Assembly: GCA_930367215.1 (NCBI GenBank)
Contig: OV884059.1
Location: 73,007,393-73,071,392 of the forward strand
Source of the DNA: Pollenia angustigena
Lineage: Eukaryota > Arthropoda > Insecta > Diptera > Polleniidae
DNA length: 64,000 nt
Reading direction: 5' to 3'
Shown here: positions 9,931 through 19,965 of the stretch, piece after piece
How positions within the stretch are numbered: the first letter of the stretch is position 1
How the letters are laid out: the number at the start of each line of letters is the position of its first letter
The notes under the pieces: generated by a model
Told to the model about the DNA's origin: nothing
Seen by the model: only the letters and a program-made list of their open reading frames with translations
Databases searched by the model: none
Program-made: the position numbers and the translations under genes

Positions 9931-11224
9931 CAGGGTTGTCAAGTTTCTTGGCGACTTAATTTTCAATTTGGTGTCATGGCGATTTATTTTTGGTGGATTT
10001 TAAAATATATGGCGATTTTAAGATTTTCGTATGACGTGCTAAATTCCCAATTTTTTCATATTTGATAAATACACTGAAATTTATTGTTTAGGGAAAGCTA
10101 GCCTCTATGCGCATTTCACTGGTTGCTTAGGCCAGATCATTTTGTTGGAAATTTGATAATGCTATGTTCACACTTGGGTTTTTAAACGTGTTTAAGCAAA
10201 ATGTTATTACATTTGAGATGATTAAGATGACAGATTATTAAGAAAAAACCCCAACAAACAAATTTATATTTCTTTTAAGTATTAAAAATGGATAAAAATA
10301 CTTTATAAAGTTATCAGAAGATTATTTTAAACATATTAATGATAAAATTGTACAAATTTATGAATTATTTAAGAAAAAATAAATAAAACGTTAAGCAGAG
10401 TTAAAGAACCCAAGTGTGAGCATAGTATAAGCCATGAATTTGTTTTGAGACTCGTATACAAATTTACCGTTTGTTATTTGGAAAGACTATTTCAATGGTG
10501 GTATTACATCTAAATTAAATTAGTTTTTGAAAAAAGTTTATAGCTATAAGATACGTCCGGTACGTACCATTTTAAAGAAATCTTTATGTGCATGTTATTC
10601 CAACTGTTAATGTCTGTGTTGAAAGAGTTATTTTTAATAATTAACTCCACTAAAACTCGCTTTCAAAATAAAGTGCAATATAAACTTCTTGGCACGTTAT
10701 TACGAGTTATAAATTATATGAATGTTAATAGCAGGGGTCTAATCACCGCATTCGATATCGAGCAAAATTGATCGAAATTATTTATTTGAAATAATAGCAT
10801 TTGATATTGAGTAACTCGACAATACATTTATCGAGTTTACATTCGATACGTCAGTGTCTATCGTATGCAAAAAAATTCGATAGTTTATTCGAAACGATAG
10901 TATCGAGTGCGGTGATTAGACCCCAGAATTGCCCTTCCGGTGAAGTGTATAGCGTTTTATTATATATCCAATATTTATTTAATACCAACCACAAAAAAAC
11001 GTGTTGCTGCTTCAATTAGACTATTGTAAACTATACCTTTTTTGTGTTTACCAATCATTTTACTTTAATTAAACAATATACTACATATCAAGGCGACTTT
11101 TCCCCATTTTTGGCAAATTTTAGCAATTAGGAAGACATTTATTTTTTAGGATTTATAAAAAATGCTTTGGCGATTTTGGACAATTAATTTGGCAAAAAAG
11201 ATCAAAATAAATCCGACAACCCTG
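9931..11224. mobile_element. Candidate hAT element with CAGGGTTGTC termini
   Basis: Left CAGGGTTGTCAAGTTT and right (reverse complement) CAGGGTTGTCGGATTT face each other, with 'GGCGATTT' words inside both ends. No matching 8-bp TSD is seen (AATACGAT versus GCTGCTAT), so the two ends may belong to different copies. Similar words occur at the end of the 713-bp duplicated unit at 33.2-34.6 kb. Confidence 0.45.
10734..10924. mobile_element. 191-bp MITE
   Basis: Arms begin GGGGTCTAATCACCGCA on both sides, followed by TTCGATAT (left) and CTCGATAC (right). The interior is made of ATTCGATA-type words in both orientations. TSD not clear. Confidence 0.7.
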
Positions 11225-12480
11225 GCTGCTATTTACAATTTTTCTACAATGTACATGAGCGTTGCCAGTTGTTCTTAATATAAAACCCGCCAAATGCAAA
11301 TTTTTTATTTGAGCAGAAAATTGTATACATATTTATTTCATTTATTTTTTAAATTAGACCTTTAAATAAATAACCAAATTCAATAGTCAACAGATTTATT
11401 TATTAAAGCTTAGTCAAGTTTTAGAGCACGAAATTATTATGGAAACCCCTTTTTTAATGTAGATATTACTTAAGCGTTCGTTTATGAATGATGCCCGTAA
11501 TTTCTAAAAAAGAAAGCTGGTCGTATTCGTACCTAACAGTTATTTTTACCTATTTCAACATTTATTTAGCGTTGATGTTTTATGCTTCAGTTTTCATTTA
11601 AAATATGACAGCTTTTACACCATTGACTTCTATGCACTGCTAGATTTCTTTTTGTAGAAATTATGGGCATAAGACTGTTAATATAAAAAAAAATTTTTTT
11701 AAAAAACTTATGAATTTTAAAAGCTTTTATTTAACATGCAATGTATGTTTGTGGGTAAAATCTTGCAACTCAATTTTAAAGCAGATTACTCGAACCGATT
11801 TAGCTGACATTTTGTAACATATGTTCAGTTTGGATGAAAATGCATCGTTAACGGTGTAAAGTTATTATACATCCAACATGGTAAAACACCCAAGATGGCG
11901 GACTTATTATTTTAAATGCATTCCAACAATATGAGTATCAAATGGGAGGGCTTGCTGAGTGACTCTAAATCTTCAAAATGGGTATGAACTGAAATTACTT
12001 CCTGAGAATACGAATGCGAGTTAAAAGTAAAAAATTATTAAAAATTTGAAAAGCTTTGAAAAGAAAAAATATAATGTAACTTAAAAACTTTTACTATCAA
12101 CTTAAAACGTCGTTACATAAATTATACGATTTAAAGCTTGTCGCGAGATTTACTTGTGTAGAAAAACATGTAAATTAAATAACTTGCGACCAATTTAACT
12201 TCCAGTTAACAATATGTTTTTGTCAGTTATAGCGGATAGTTAATTATAACTGAACTTGCTGAAATTGGCCGTTGATGTGATTGATATTAACTACTAAAAT
12301 TCTCAAACGAAGTAAATACGAGTACTTAAATTTTGCGACAAGCTTTTATATTTAAAAAAAAATTGTGTATTGACAAGCAACATGCTTTTATATCATATAA
12401 ATTGATTAATGACATTATAAGTTCGAAAAACAGGAAGAAAAGTTTTTAAGTAATTCTTTCTCTTTAAATAAAGTTACCAA
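11225..12480. other. No recognised feature
   Basis: Interior of the hAT at 9671. AT-rich, no ORF and no inverted or tandem repeat seen by eye. Confidence 0.45.
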
Positions 12481-12652
12481 AAGCTTCGTTCAGACGATGG
12501 TCAGATCTTACAATGTTGTAATTTTTCTGACAATAATGTCATTGTCAAATGCATTAATTTTACACATCTTACAATGTTCACACAGTTTCAATACATTTTT
12601 AGGCAATTTTTATGACAACATTGTAAGATCTGACCATCGTCTGTACGAAGCT
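12481..12652. repeat. Hairpin repeat, 38-bp arms
   Basis: AAGCTTCGTTCAGACGATGG with TCAGATCTTACAATGTTG (12481-12518) is inverted at about 12614-12652 (CAACATTGTAAGATCTGACC, CATCGTCTGTACGAAGCTT). The ~95-bp spacer also contains CATCTTACAATGTT. It ends immediately before the TAA palindrome at 12656. No TSD recognised. Confidence 0.7.
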
Positions 12653-12655
12653 TAA

Positions 12656-12788
12656 TGTGGTGTTTATAGAACACGAGCACCTTACTCGTCCGTTCAACTT
12701 ACATTTAAAACAAAATTTCGAAATTTGTTTTTGTTTTAAATGTAAGTTGAACGGACGAGTAAGGCACTCGTGTTCTATAAACTACACA
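12656..12788. mobile_element. TAA-flanked palindromic element A (133 bp)
   Basis: Almost its whole length is one hairpin. Left end TGTGGTGTTTATAGAAC, right end (reverse complement) TGTGTAGTTTATAGAAC, through CTTACTCGTCCGTTCAACTT to a centre TTTCGAAA. It is flanked by TAA at 12653-12655 and 12789-12791. The inner part of the arm, ACATTTAAAACAAAA, is shared with the palindromes at 20375 and 61298, whereas the outer arm is not. The TAA TSD is PIF/Harbinger-like. Confidence 0.8.
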
Positions 12789-13051
12789 TAAGCATTTAGA
12801 ATATGAGAACACCAAACAAGTATTAAAACCGCCCCGTTAAGCGAGAAATCACTACATATGGCAACCCAGATTGTACTATGAAATTTTCTATACAATGTGC
12901 CAAATTGCCACTGGCAATGTGTTAAAAGAAACAAATATAGTATACTGGTACAACATAAACATTTTAATAGTATTGTTTCTTTTCAATCAGTTGTTTGGTA
13001 AACGAAAAAACAACTGAGAATTTTGCGTTTATTGTTTTCTATTTTTGAGTA

Positions 13052-13787
13052 CACTCAAAAAGTTTTACAGTAACTGAATGTAATTTACTAAAATCATTTT
13101 CCGTAAAGTTAAAACTAATTCTTTAACTATTTTACATGTTGTTCCAAAAATAAATATGTTCCGATATTTTGTATGCATAAAATAAAACTGAAATACTTAA
13201 ATTCAAAGTTATTTTAAATTATTTTATTATTAACATATTAGTTTATTATTTGCACATAAATACATAAACAAAAATTTTTCGCTGATTTGGTAGATAATAA
13301 TGACAGGTATACTGATAAAGCTATCTTATGGTGTTTTCTTTTCTACAAAAAAATGTGACATTTTATTTAAAAAAATGCAATTTGGTTTCTGTTTCTTTAA
13401 AATTTTACTCCCGAAAAGGTTGAGTTTTTTAGAATAAAGCAAGCCACCCTTTACGGGATCAAAATTTTTAAGAAACATACACCAAATCGCATTTTTTTTT
13501 AAATAAAATGTCACATTTTTTGTAGAAAAGAAAACAACATTAGTATGTAATTTAAATTGAGTTAAAATTTACTGAAAAAACTTTTGAATGTATTTTTTGT
13601 AGTTTGTATATTTTTATTTTCAATAATAGAAAAATTTATTAATTTTTAAAGAATTTCTACGTTTTAAAATTAACATTAAAAAAAGCCGCAAAATTCCTTT
13701 ATTTTAAATGTTTTCCGTTTTCTAATTAAATTTTCAGTTATTCAAACTTAATATTCTTTTGAATTTACTTACATAATATTTTGAGTG
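13052..13787. mobile_element. TA-flanked MITE with CACTCAAAA termini
   Basis: Ends CACTCAAAAAGTTTTAC and (reverse complement) CACTCAAAATATTATG, with TA at 13050-13051 and 13788-13789. Inside, about 13327-13381 and 13485-13540 form a second palindrome (TTTTCTTTTCTACAAAAA with AATGTGACATTTTATTT). A central block with TTTTTTAGAATAAAGCAAGC resembles 35568-35588. Confidence 0.7.
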
Positions 13788-13860
13788 TAACATCATACAA
13801 GTATGCTATACTTGTTTCTTTTAACACATTGCCGTATTCAATCAATTGTGAATGACTAAA

Positions 13861-13950
13861 CGAAGGCCACAAAAGACCAAGTGCCACAAAAGACCGACTG
13901 ACACAAAAGACCGCTGACAGAAAAGACCGAGTGAACGAAAAGAACGAACT
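13861..13950 (+). repeat. Subterminal ~17-bp tandem repeat
   Basis: Four to five degenerate units of the type CACAAAAGACCGAGTGC precede the right end of the hAT at 9671-14015. The inverse (GTCTTTTTAGTCAGTCGGTC) lies at its left end near 9796. These look like transposase-binding repeats. Confidence 0.6.
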
Positions 13951-14124
13951 AGTTCTTTTGTTTTAACTGAACGATAATGACCGGTCACCTAAATGAACGA
14001 TTAAGCCCAAGACTAATGTGAATGGAAGAAGGGCACGACAAATTGAAAAAAAATTCAAAACGTGTTGCAAAAAATATAGGATTTCAAAAAAATAAAACAA
14101 ATTTAAACTATTTTTGATCTGTGA

Positions 14125-14793
14125 CCATGTTCTGTAACTCTCGCGTCGAGAAACTTTTCGATTGAAATGTGTGAAATGAAACAAAAATGCCATATATTGA
14201 AATAAACAGCTGTTTTTCTGACTTAACTGTGTCTGTAACTTTTTTTGGCGAGTACTAGCTGTCACGTAAGGAAATTACTCGCAAATTTACAGAAAAAGTG
14301 TGTCTGTTACATTTTTGTGAGAAGAGTTCCTGCTTTGAACTGTCAAATAAACTCACGAATAAAAATGGGACGAGAAAAAATTTTAACACTAAAAAACAAT
14401 TAAAAATGCAAATACAAAGAATAATAATATTTTGTTCTTGTTTGTTTTAATTATTTTGCTTTTAACATTTTTATAAAATATATGAATGTTTTCAAAGTTC
14501 GTTTCCAAACAACAAACATTAAAGTCGCACGTTACATTATTTGGTAAAGCCGACGGTTGTATTTTCGCCGCCGTCGTTGAAAAATTTTGAATTTTAGTAA
14601 ATTTTGGTCGTCGTCATCGATATGTGTTAGTGGCGTTCTCAACGTCTGCAATGTCGTATCGGAGTGCAGTGCTTTGATGGTTTTCGACATGAGTTACAGA
14701 CCCACTTTTTTCTCACTTTTCGAGAAACGATGGAATATTTTGTTTCACATCTTTTCGATGCGAGAAGTTCTCGCTATAGTTACAGAACATGGG
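14125..14793. mobile_element. MITE-like element with CATGTTCTGTAACT inverted ends
   Basis: Left CCATGTTCTGTAACTCTCG, right (reverse complement) CCCATGTTCTGTAACTATAG, each followed by GAGAA and TCGA words. The interior has CTGTAAC repeats. TSD unclear, no credible ORF. Confidence 0.6.
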
Positions 14794-14890
14794 TACTGGA
14801 ATCAAATGTGGGATCTGAATTAATAAAGTAATATTCTCCAAATGAATTGTCATCCTGCAAGTATGCCTCATCATCGGTTGGCGTTCACCT

Positions 14891-15046
14891 GGCGTAGCCA
14901 GGATAAAATCTAGGGAGGGGGATTTTTTTGGTAAAATGCTTTTTTGACCGCCCTTTACATAATGCAAATGGATGAAACTTTGCAGGCATACATATTCCCG
15001 GTGACAGCACACGAATACATGGGCGTAGCCAGGATAAAATCTAGGG
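14891..15046 (+). repeat. Direct repeat GGCGTAGCCAGGATAAAATC, 131 bp apart
   Basis: The 20-bp word plus TAGGG occurs at 14891 and 15022. The first copy is followed by the repeat shared with 1568-1632. The second is followed by a poly-T tract and AAAAGCGTTTCTTAAAT, which also occurs in the outer arms of the 3-8.5 kb nest. Confidence 0.6.
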
Positions 15047-15395
15047 GGGCGGGCATTTTTTTTAAATGTTTTTTTTTTTTTAATAAAAGCGTTTCTTAAA
15101 TGTTCTTATTCATGGTAATCTTGCAAAGCTTAATTCCTCTTTCGGTGCAGTCGTTTTTTATTTTTTGTTTTAAATAAAATTAAAAAAAAACAAACGCTTT
15201 TTTATAAAAAATTGGCATATTTTTTAATTTTTTTAATGCATATTTTGGAGTTTTTAGTGCATATGTTATGCGCATATTTTTTAGTGCATGAAAATACCAT
15301 CCCTAGCCATAAGTTTTTGGTATTTATCTTAAATGTGCAGGTATAGAAAGTGCACTTAATAGGGAATTTGTATGTGAATTTAAGCGCTCAGTTTT

Positions 15396-15804
15396 CCCAC
15401 GTCACCAGAAGGGCAGCTAGGGCATTATATGCCTGTCAGAGGCTCTTCGGAAAGACATGGGGAAGAAGCCTGGAATGATCTACTGGTATTTTTCTACGAC
15501 AATTAGACCAATCTTGACCAAAGCCGGCCTAGCGTGGTGGACAAACCCGAACAGGTCAAAGCAAGAGTGATACGCGATTAGGTCTATCGCATGCTCTGCG
15601 TATCGATCACAGGCGCCATGAAGACCTGTCACACCCTGTCTTTAGCAGCGATCATGCACATTCCTCCTTTACATAGTATATCTGTTAAGAAGCCCTGTAG
15701 GTGTTCGCATTGCTGAATACAAGGCAGGACACTTTTTGGGTCACATGTGGATCAATAAAATCCTGAGGAATAATCCATCCATCTTGGTTAGTGATCATTT
15801 GTTG
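15396..15804 (+). pseudogene. I/LOA-type retrotransposon: reverse transcriptase thumb/connection remnant
   Basis: Reads RALYACQRLFGKTWG; after a frameshift near 15465 it continues IYWYFSTTIRPIL and GLAWWTNPNRSK to a stop. Later there are degenerate traces of an alanine-rich helix region, then MWINKILRNNPSILVSDH. In I/LOA/R1-like elements this order (ACRR..G.TWG, RPI..Y..LVWW, then the spacer before RNase H) is standard. The catalytic YADD region is missing, so the copy is 5'-truncated. Multiple stops. Confidence 0.75.
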
Positions 15805-15988
15805 CCTAGTCTGGTACTAGATGGGAATTTTAATGCCCTTATACCTGCTAGGGAACAATAGTCAGACCAATTCTGGTGGCGCGGGCGCTCGGACCGCCTA
15901 GTCTGGTACTGGATAGGAATTTTAATGTCCTTATACCTGCTAGGGAACAATAGTCGGAGCAATCCTGGTGGCGCGGGCACGCGGACCA
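15805..15988 (+). repeat. 92-bp tandem duplication within the retrotransposon
   Basis: Two adjacent copies starting CCTAGTCTGGTACT at 15805 and 15897, each with AATTTTAATG, TACCTGCTAGGGAACAATAG and GGTGGCGCGGGC, differing at only a few positions. This is local duplication in the spacer between RT and RNase H. Confidence 0.85.
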
Positions 15989-16040
15989 GGTCTTCTTCAT
16001 CGACGCGCTCAGGGGCCAAAGGCGGTGATTTCACGGATTA

Positions 16041-16740
16041 ATTAAAAAAAAAGTTCAAGTACCGTGAAAACTAAAAGTACTCTGTTAAAGTGCACAAAAT
16101 TCTACATCAGAAAGCGAAAAATGAATGTCAAATATGTAACATTGCTTTTGTAGTGACGCGATGAAATTAAACATTGCGAGGAAAAAGTGAAAAATAGGCA
16201 GAAAAAGGTAATAAACTTTTTGTAATTAAATCCGATTTATCGAAAGTAATTTTAAAAAGTAAGAAATATATAGCCATGCAACCATCAAGCTGAGGTATTA
16301 ATTAAAATGGTTTGCTTAAATTTGTAAAAAATTATTTTTGGAAGTGCTTTTATTTTTTAAGTCTATATGGGAAATCTAAAACAAAATAAATTTTCTCAGT
16401 TTAAATGGACATAAAGTTATCAATTGGGCCCAATTGAGCAGAGATTTTAACTTTATTAAATTTAAAGGTTGAACAAATCAGCGTTGTTTTTTAAAAAATA
16501 TGTTGCGCATCGGTGCGCCTTAGAAGTTATTACGAATAAGTGGAAGCACGCGTTGAGTTTGCCAACAAAAAGTGCTTCACGACTTCTGTATAAGAATAAG
16601 AAAATGTTTTGTATAGGAGGTTCTCGTCTCCCCTTCGTATACCACCAAGATTTTGTTGGAACATGCAGTTTGTTCCAAGATTTGCACCCATAAAATTAAG
16701 TGTACCTCACTATTGTAGCTGAGGAGATATGAATTGATCC
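16041..16740. other. Gap in the retrotransposon, unassigned
   Basis: Between the RT remnant and the RNase H part. No readable domain and no terminal repeat. It may be an insertion or decayed retrotransposon sequence. Confidence 0.4.
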
Positions 16741-16746
16741 GCGAAA

Positions 16747-17583
16747 AATGGGCTTTTGACCACAGTGTGCGACGGTTCGAAACAGACGAATGGTGATACT
16801 TGGGCGGGCATAACGGGCCCGGGTTTCCAAAGAGGCTTGCCAATGGGCAAACATATAACGATCTTTCAGGCAGAGATCTACGCTATCCTCATATGCGCTG
16901 GGGAATGTCTGAGGAGGAGAGCAAAGGGCTTAAAAATATTGATAATGTCGGATGTCCAGGCCGTTCCCAGAGCATCTTTTTTAAAGGTGAAGTCCAGGTT
17001 TTTCATGGACTGTTTTGAATCTCTATCCGATGTGGGGAAATACAATGATTGGAGTTTGTGTTGGGTATCCGGCCATTAGAGACATGTGGGCAACAAAAGG
17101 GCTGACGGCTTAAGAAACAGAGGCACTCGACGTCCATTTATAGGTACTGAGCATTTATTTTTTTTTACGTCCCAGCAGATGACATTAAGGGGACGTCAAA
17201 AACATGGTCTGTACAAGAACTCCTTCACAAATGGACGTCCATTTATGGATTTAGATAGTCCAAGAGATTCATGACTCTGTGCCGTAGCAGGGAAGAAAAG
17301 CTATTTCTGCTCGAGAAGGATGAACTTAAGCTACTTGTTGGCCTATTAACGGGATACTGTGGTCTCAGATACCATCAGTTTATAATGAGTAATGTTGGTA
17401 CCAATATGCAGATTCTGTGAGGTTGATAACGAAACGTTGGAACATCTCCTCTGGTGCTGTCCCGCCTTGGGGATTTCCAGGCAGACATTTCTTGGGGGGC
17501 TAATTATGAGCCCAACTGAAATCTATAATCCTTTACCGGGCAGGGTGATGGGCTTTCTACGCAGCCTGAACCTGGCATGGTGA
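16747..17583 (+). pseudogene. I/LOA-type retrotransposon: RNase H domain and C-terminal zinc knuckle
   Basis: RNase H motifs in order: CDGSK (first acidic), FQAEIYAI (second), SDVQA (third), and WVSGH with GNKRADGL (the late His/Asp region). After a decayed stretch come LLVGLLTGYCGLRYH and the Cys/His knuckle CRFCEVDNETLEHLLWCC, ending RSLNLAW at the stop 17581-17583. A TAG follows the GH of WVSGH, and frameshifts occur near 17130 and 17390. The arrangement RT-RNaseH-CCHC is that of the I clade. Tail sequence runs to about 17640. Confidence 0.82.
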
Positions 17584-17649
17584 GATACGTAGCCTGCACA
17601 AAAGATCCTCTGGATCGCGGTGCGTATGAACTTCTTCATATCTATCTAA

Positions 17650-19160
17650 GCTCATAACATCACATGGTCGGGCTAAACCTAAAAAGACCAATGTCTACTT
17701 TGGGCCCTTTTACTATTCACTTATGTTATACATATATATTTAAAATAAACATAAGATAATGTCTATATTTGCTCTTCTTGCTTCTACTTGTACTAATAGT
17801 CTGGTTTATGACCGCTTATTGTATTACATATTTCTTTATTTTTTATTTTATTTATTTTACAAAAAAAATTCTTTAAATTACAGCTGAGAATAATTCAAAG
17901 ATATAATTTTCAACTTTGGCTAAGATATATTATTTCAATGGAAATATTCTCAGCTGTAATTTAAAGAATTTTTGATAAAACAGCAACTGTAGTTGTCATT
18001 GGCCTTTTTAGCATCAAGCCACATATATTATATACACAGTTTGACTTCATACATTCATATACACATCTGTAACGAATATTTTTCTGATATCTCAAAACGT
18101 TGATCTTGCGAGTTTTTTTAATTAAATGTATTCTTTCAAAAATTTGTTAATTTATAGCTCTGAAATATTTAAAGACGCTTTCATATACACATCAGATCCA
18201 TTTTCACGTAATTTTCGCATAGATTTAGTTTTAATTTCTTGTTATCCTGCATAACGTTTTATAAAAAAATGTTTTCCCTATTTGGTCTTGCACTATATTT
18301 TGTACTTTAATTTAATTGAAATGTTTTAGTTTTTAGTTGAAAAGATGCTGCTGTTGAATTAATGGCGTTAAGTGTTGTGTAGAAAACGTGTAGCAAATGT
18401 TTGTGCTCTAAGGAAAGGGTTTTCGTTTAAGTTAAAACTTGCTATTTGAAAAAAAAGATTGAAACCTGATATATTTTCGGAAATCTTTTTAGCTTAATAA
18501 ACTTTCATATATCGTGAATGTAGATGACAATTTTAACAAAATCTTGACTGTAAATTACCAATATTAATGAAATTTTGTCATAGGCTGGGTTAAGGTATAA
18601 AAGAGATTGAAATATCAACATGTGCGGTGGCGACATTTTTTTTAAACAAGAACACAGAAGAGGAGTTTCAAACTTGATTACAGACAATTTATTAAACAAA
18701 AACTTTTTGGTTTGCAAATAATTAAGAAAAGGCACACATGATATGTAACCTATCAAAATTTAAAACAATATTAAACGACCTTGTATCTAAAATATTTTAA
18801 GGTCTTTGAGCGAATTGTCACGTGGGTAATCGACTCTTTTGTGCGATTAAGCACTTTCGACTGTTTTTGGGGATGGCAGAGCTACAGGCCAAAATCGAAC
18901 TAAAAATTCGTGGTATTTCGGTCGATTATGCTTTCATGTTTTAAAAATTGGGTCCAGTGTATTCAATTCTGCCAGCGACTTTATATGTTACGGTATCGAC
19001 ATTACATTTTAAAATTCAACTCTGCTAACTCTACTTTAGTAATTTCAATTAATAATTCTTATTTGTGGCATTGTTGCGAGGGAAAACTAAATTTAGTTTA
19101 CATATTTTATTTGTTGCGTTTAAAATGTAGTACTTTTATGATTTTTTATACTCTACGCCT
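17650..19160. other. Mostly unassigned; one hairpin
   Basis: A hairpin with 27-bp arms lies at 17866-17892 / 17945-17972 (AAATTCTTTAAATTACAG, CTGAGAATA), loop ~52 bp, no TSD seen. The word CATATACACATC occurs at 18057 and 18184. No credible ORF: the short open frames here are AT-rich and without motifs. Confidence 0.5.
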
Positions 19161-19161
19161 T

Positions 19162-19310
19162 GAGTGCTAAATTATGGTATACTAACTTTGTCATTCCGTC
19201 TGACACACCAGGAAATATTTATCTAAAACCCTGTAAGTTTAGCCATGTCTGTCTGTCCGCCTGTTAAAAAGCACGCTCACTGCCGAACTACTTAACTACT
19301 GTCAAATTTT
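19162..19310 (-). repeat. Fly interspersed repeat fragment, reverse orientation
   Basis: GGTATACTAACTTTGTCATTCC (in two parts) and CATGTCTGTCTGTCCGCC are the reverse complement of the 3' half of the repeats at 29.2-29.4 and 32.2-32.35 kb. Confidence 0.6.
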
Positions 19311-19965
19311 TTTACGAATTCAGCACAATTAATAGTTCACAGATCACAGATATCATATAAAGTCCACTTTCGAAAAATTCTATTTTTTGTTTGGGGTATA
19401 AAAGATCCGGCACAGCTAAAGACGTATTCTTATTGGTTTTGCTTGGTTTGTTTACACAAACAGCAACAACAGATATTTAATAAAAACAATAATAACATAA
19501 AATTAAAAAATAGCACTCGTACTACTCGTATTTAAAATCGTGCCTGGGACTAAAGATCACATTTGTGTACTAAGGTTTTTCTATGATACTTACATATATG
19601 TATGTGTAAATGTTTGGTATGGAATAGTTTGTAATAGTACCGCTACAACTTGTATCATGTAAATAAAATTACACATAATGATGACGATGATTTTTATCTG
19701 TAAAACAATTATTATTATTAGTTTGGTTACTAGATTATACTAGAGCTTGTTAAAAACGGTAAAAAATGACAACGCGGTTTCGGTTTTAAAATGATTAAAA
19801 CCGGTCGGTTTCGGTTCGGTTTTCGGTTTTGAAAATATCCCAATAAAACTACATAAACCTATATACATAAATATAATTATTTGTTTCAACCCTGTTAGCA
19901 TTTGGGTGATAATTTTTTGTAAAAATCACCTAAATGGCTTTTCTCAGATCACTTTTGATGATTAC

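Larger units (their letters stand above)
9671..14015. mobile_element. Second hAT element, 4.3 kb, nested in the first
   Basis: Left end TAGAGTTGTGTCGGTC, right end (reverse complement) TAGTCTTGGGCTTAATC, flanked by identical ATGTGAAT at 9663-9670 and 14016-14023. Both subterminal regions are full of GAACGAACTAGTTC and ATGAACG words. Positions 12971-13010 are the inverse of 9816-9857 (CAACTGGTTGAAAAGGAAC). The left end recurs at 50912. No transposase is seen, and a large part of the interior is other elements. Confidence 0.82.
8892..15305. mobile_element. Composite hAT element, 6.4 kb between 8-bp TSDs
   Basis: The left end TAGGGATG... and right end ...CATCCCTA are flanked by identical GCCATAAG at 8884-8891 and 15306-15313. 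Both subterminal regions are rich in TGCATAT words. A fragment of a hAT-type protein (9248-9496) lies near the left end, consistent with decay from an autonomous copy. A second hAT (9671-14015) and several MITEs account for most of the length. Confidence 0.85.

Noticed and set aside
9931..11224. Confirmed hAT insertion
   Set aside because: Ends are convincing but the flanking octamers differ, so only a candidate is reported.
17866..17972. microRNA precursor
   Set aside because: The stem is too perfect and the loop long; no expression or conservation evidence. The same applies to the other hairpins.
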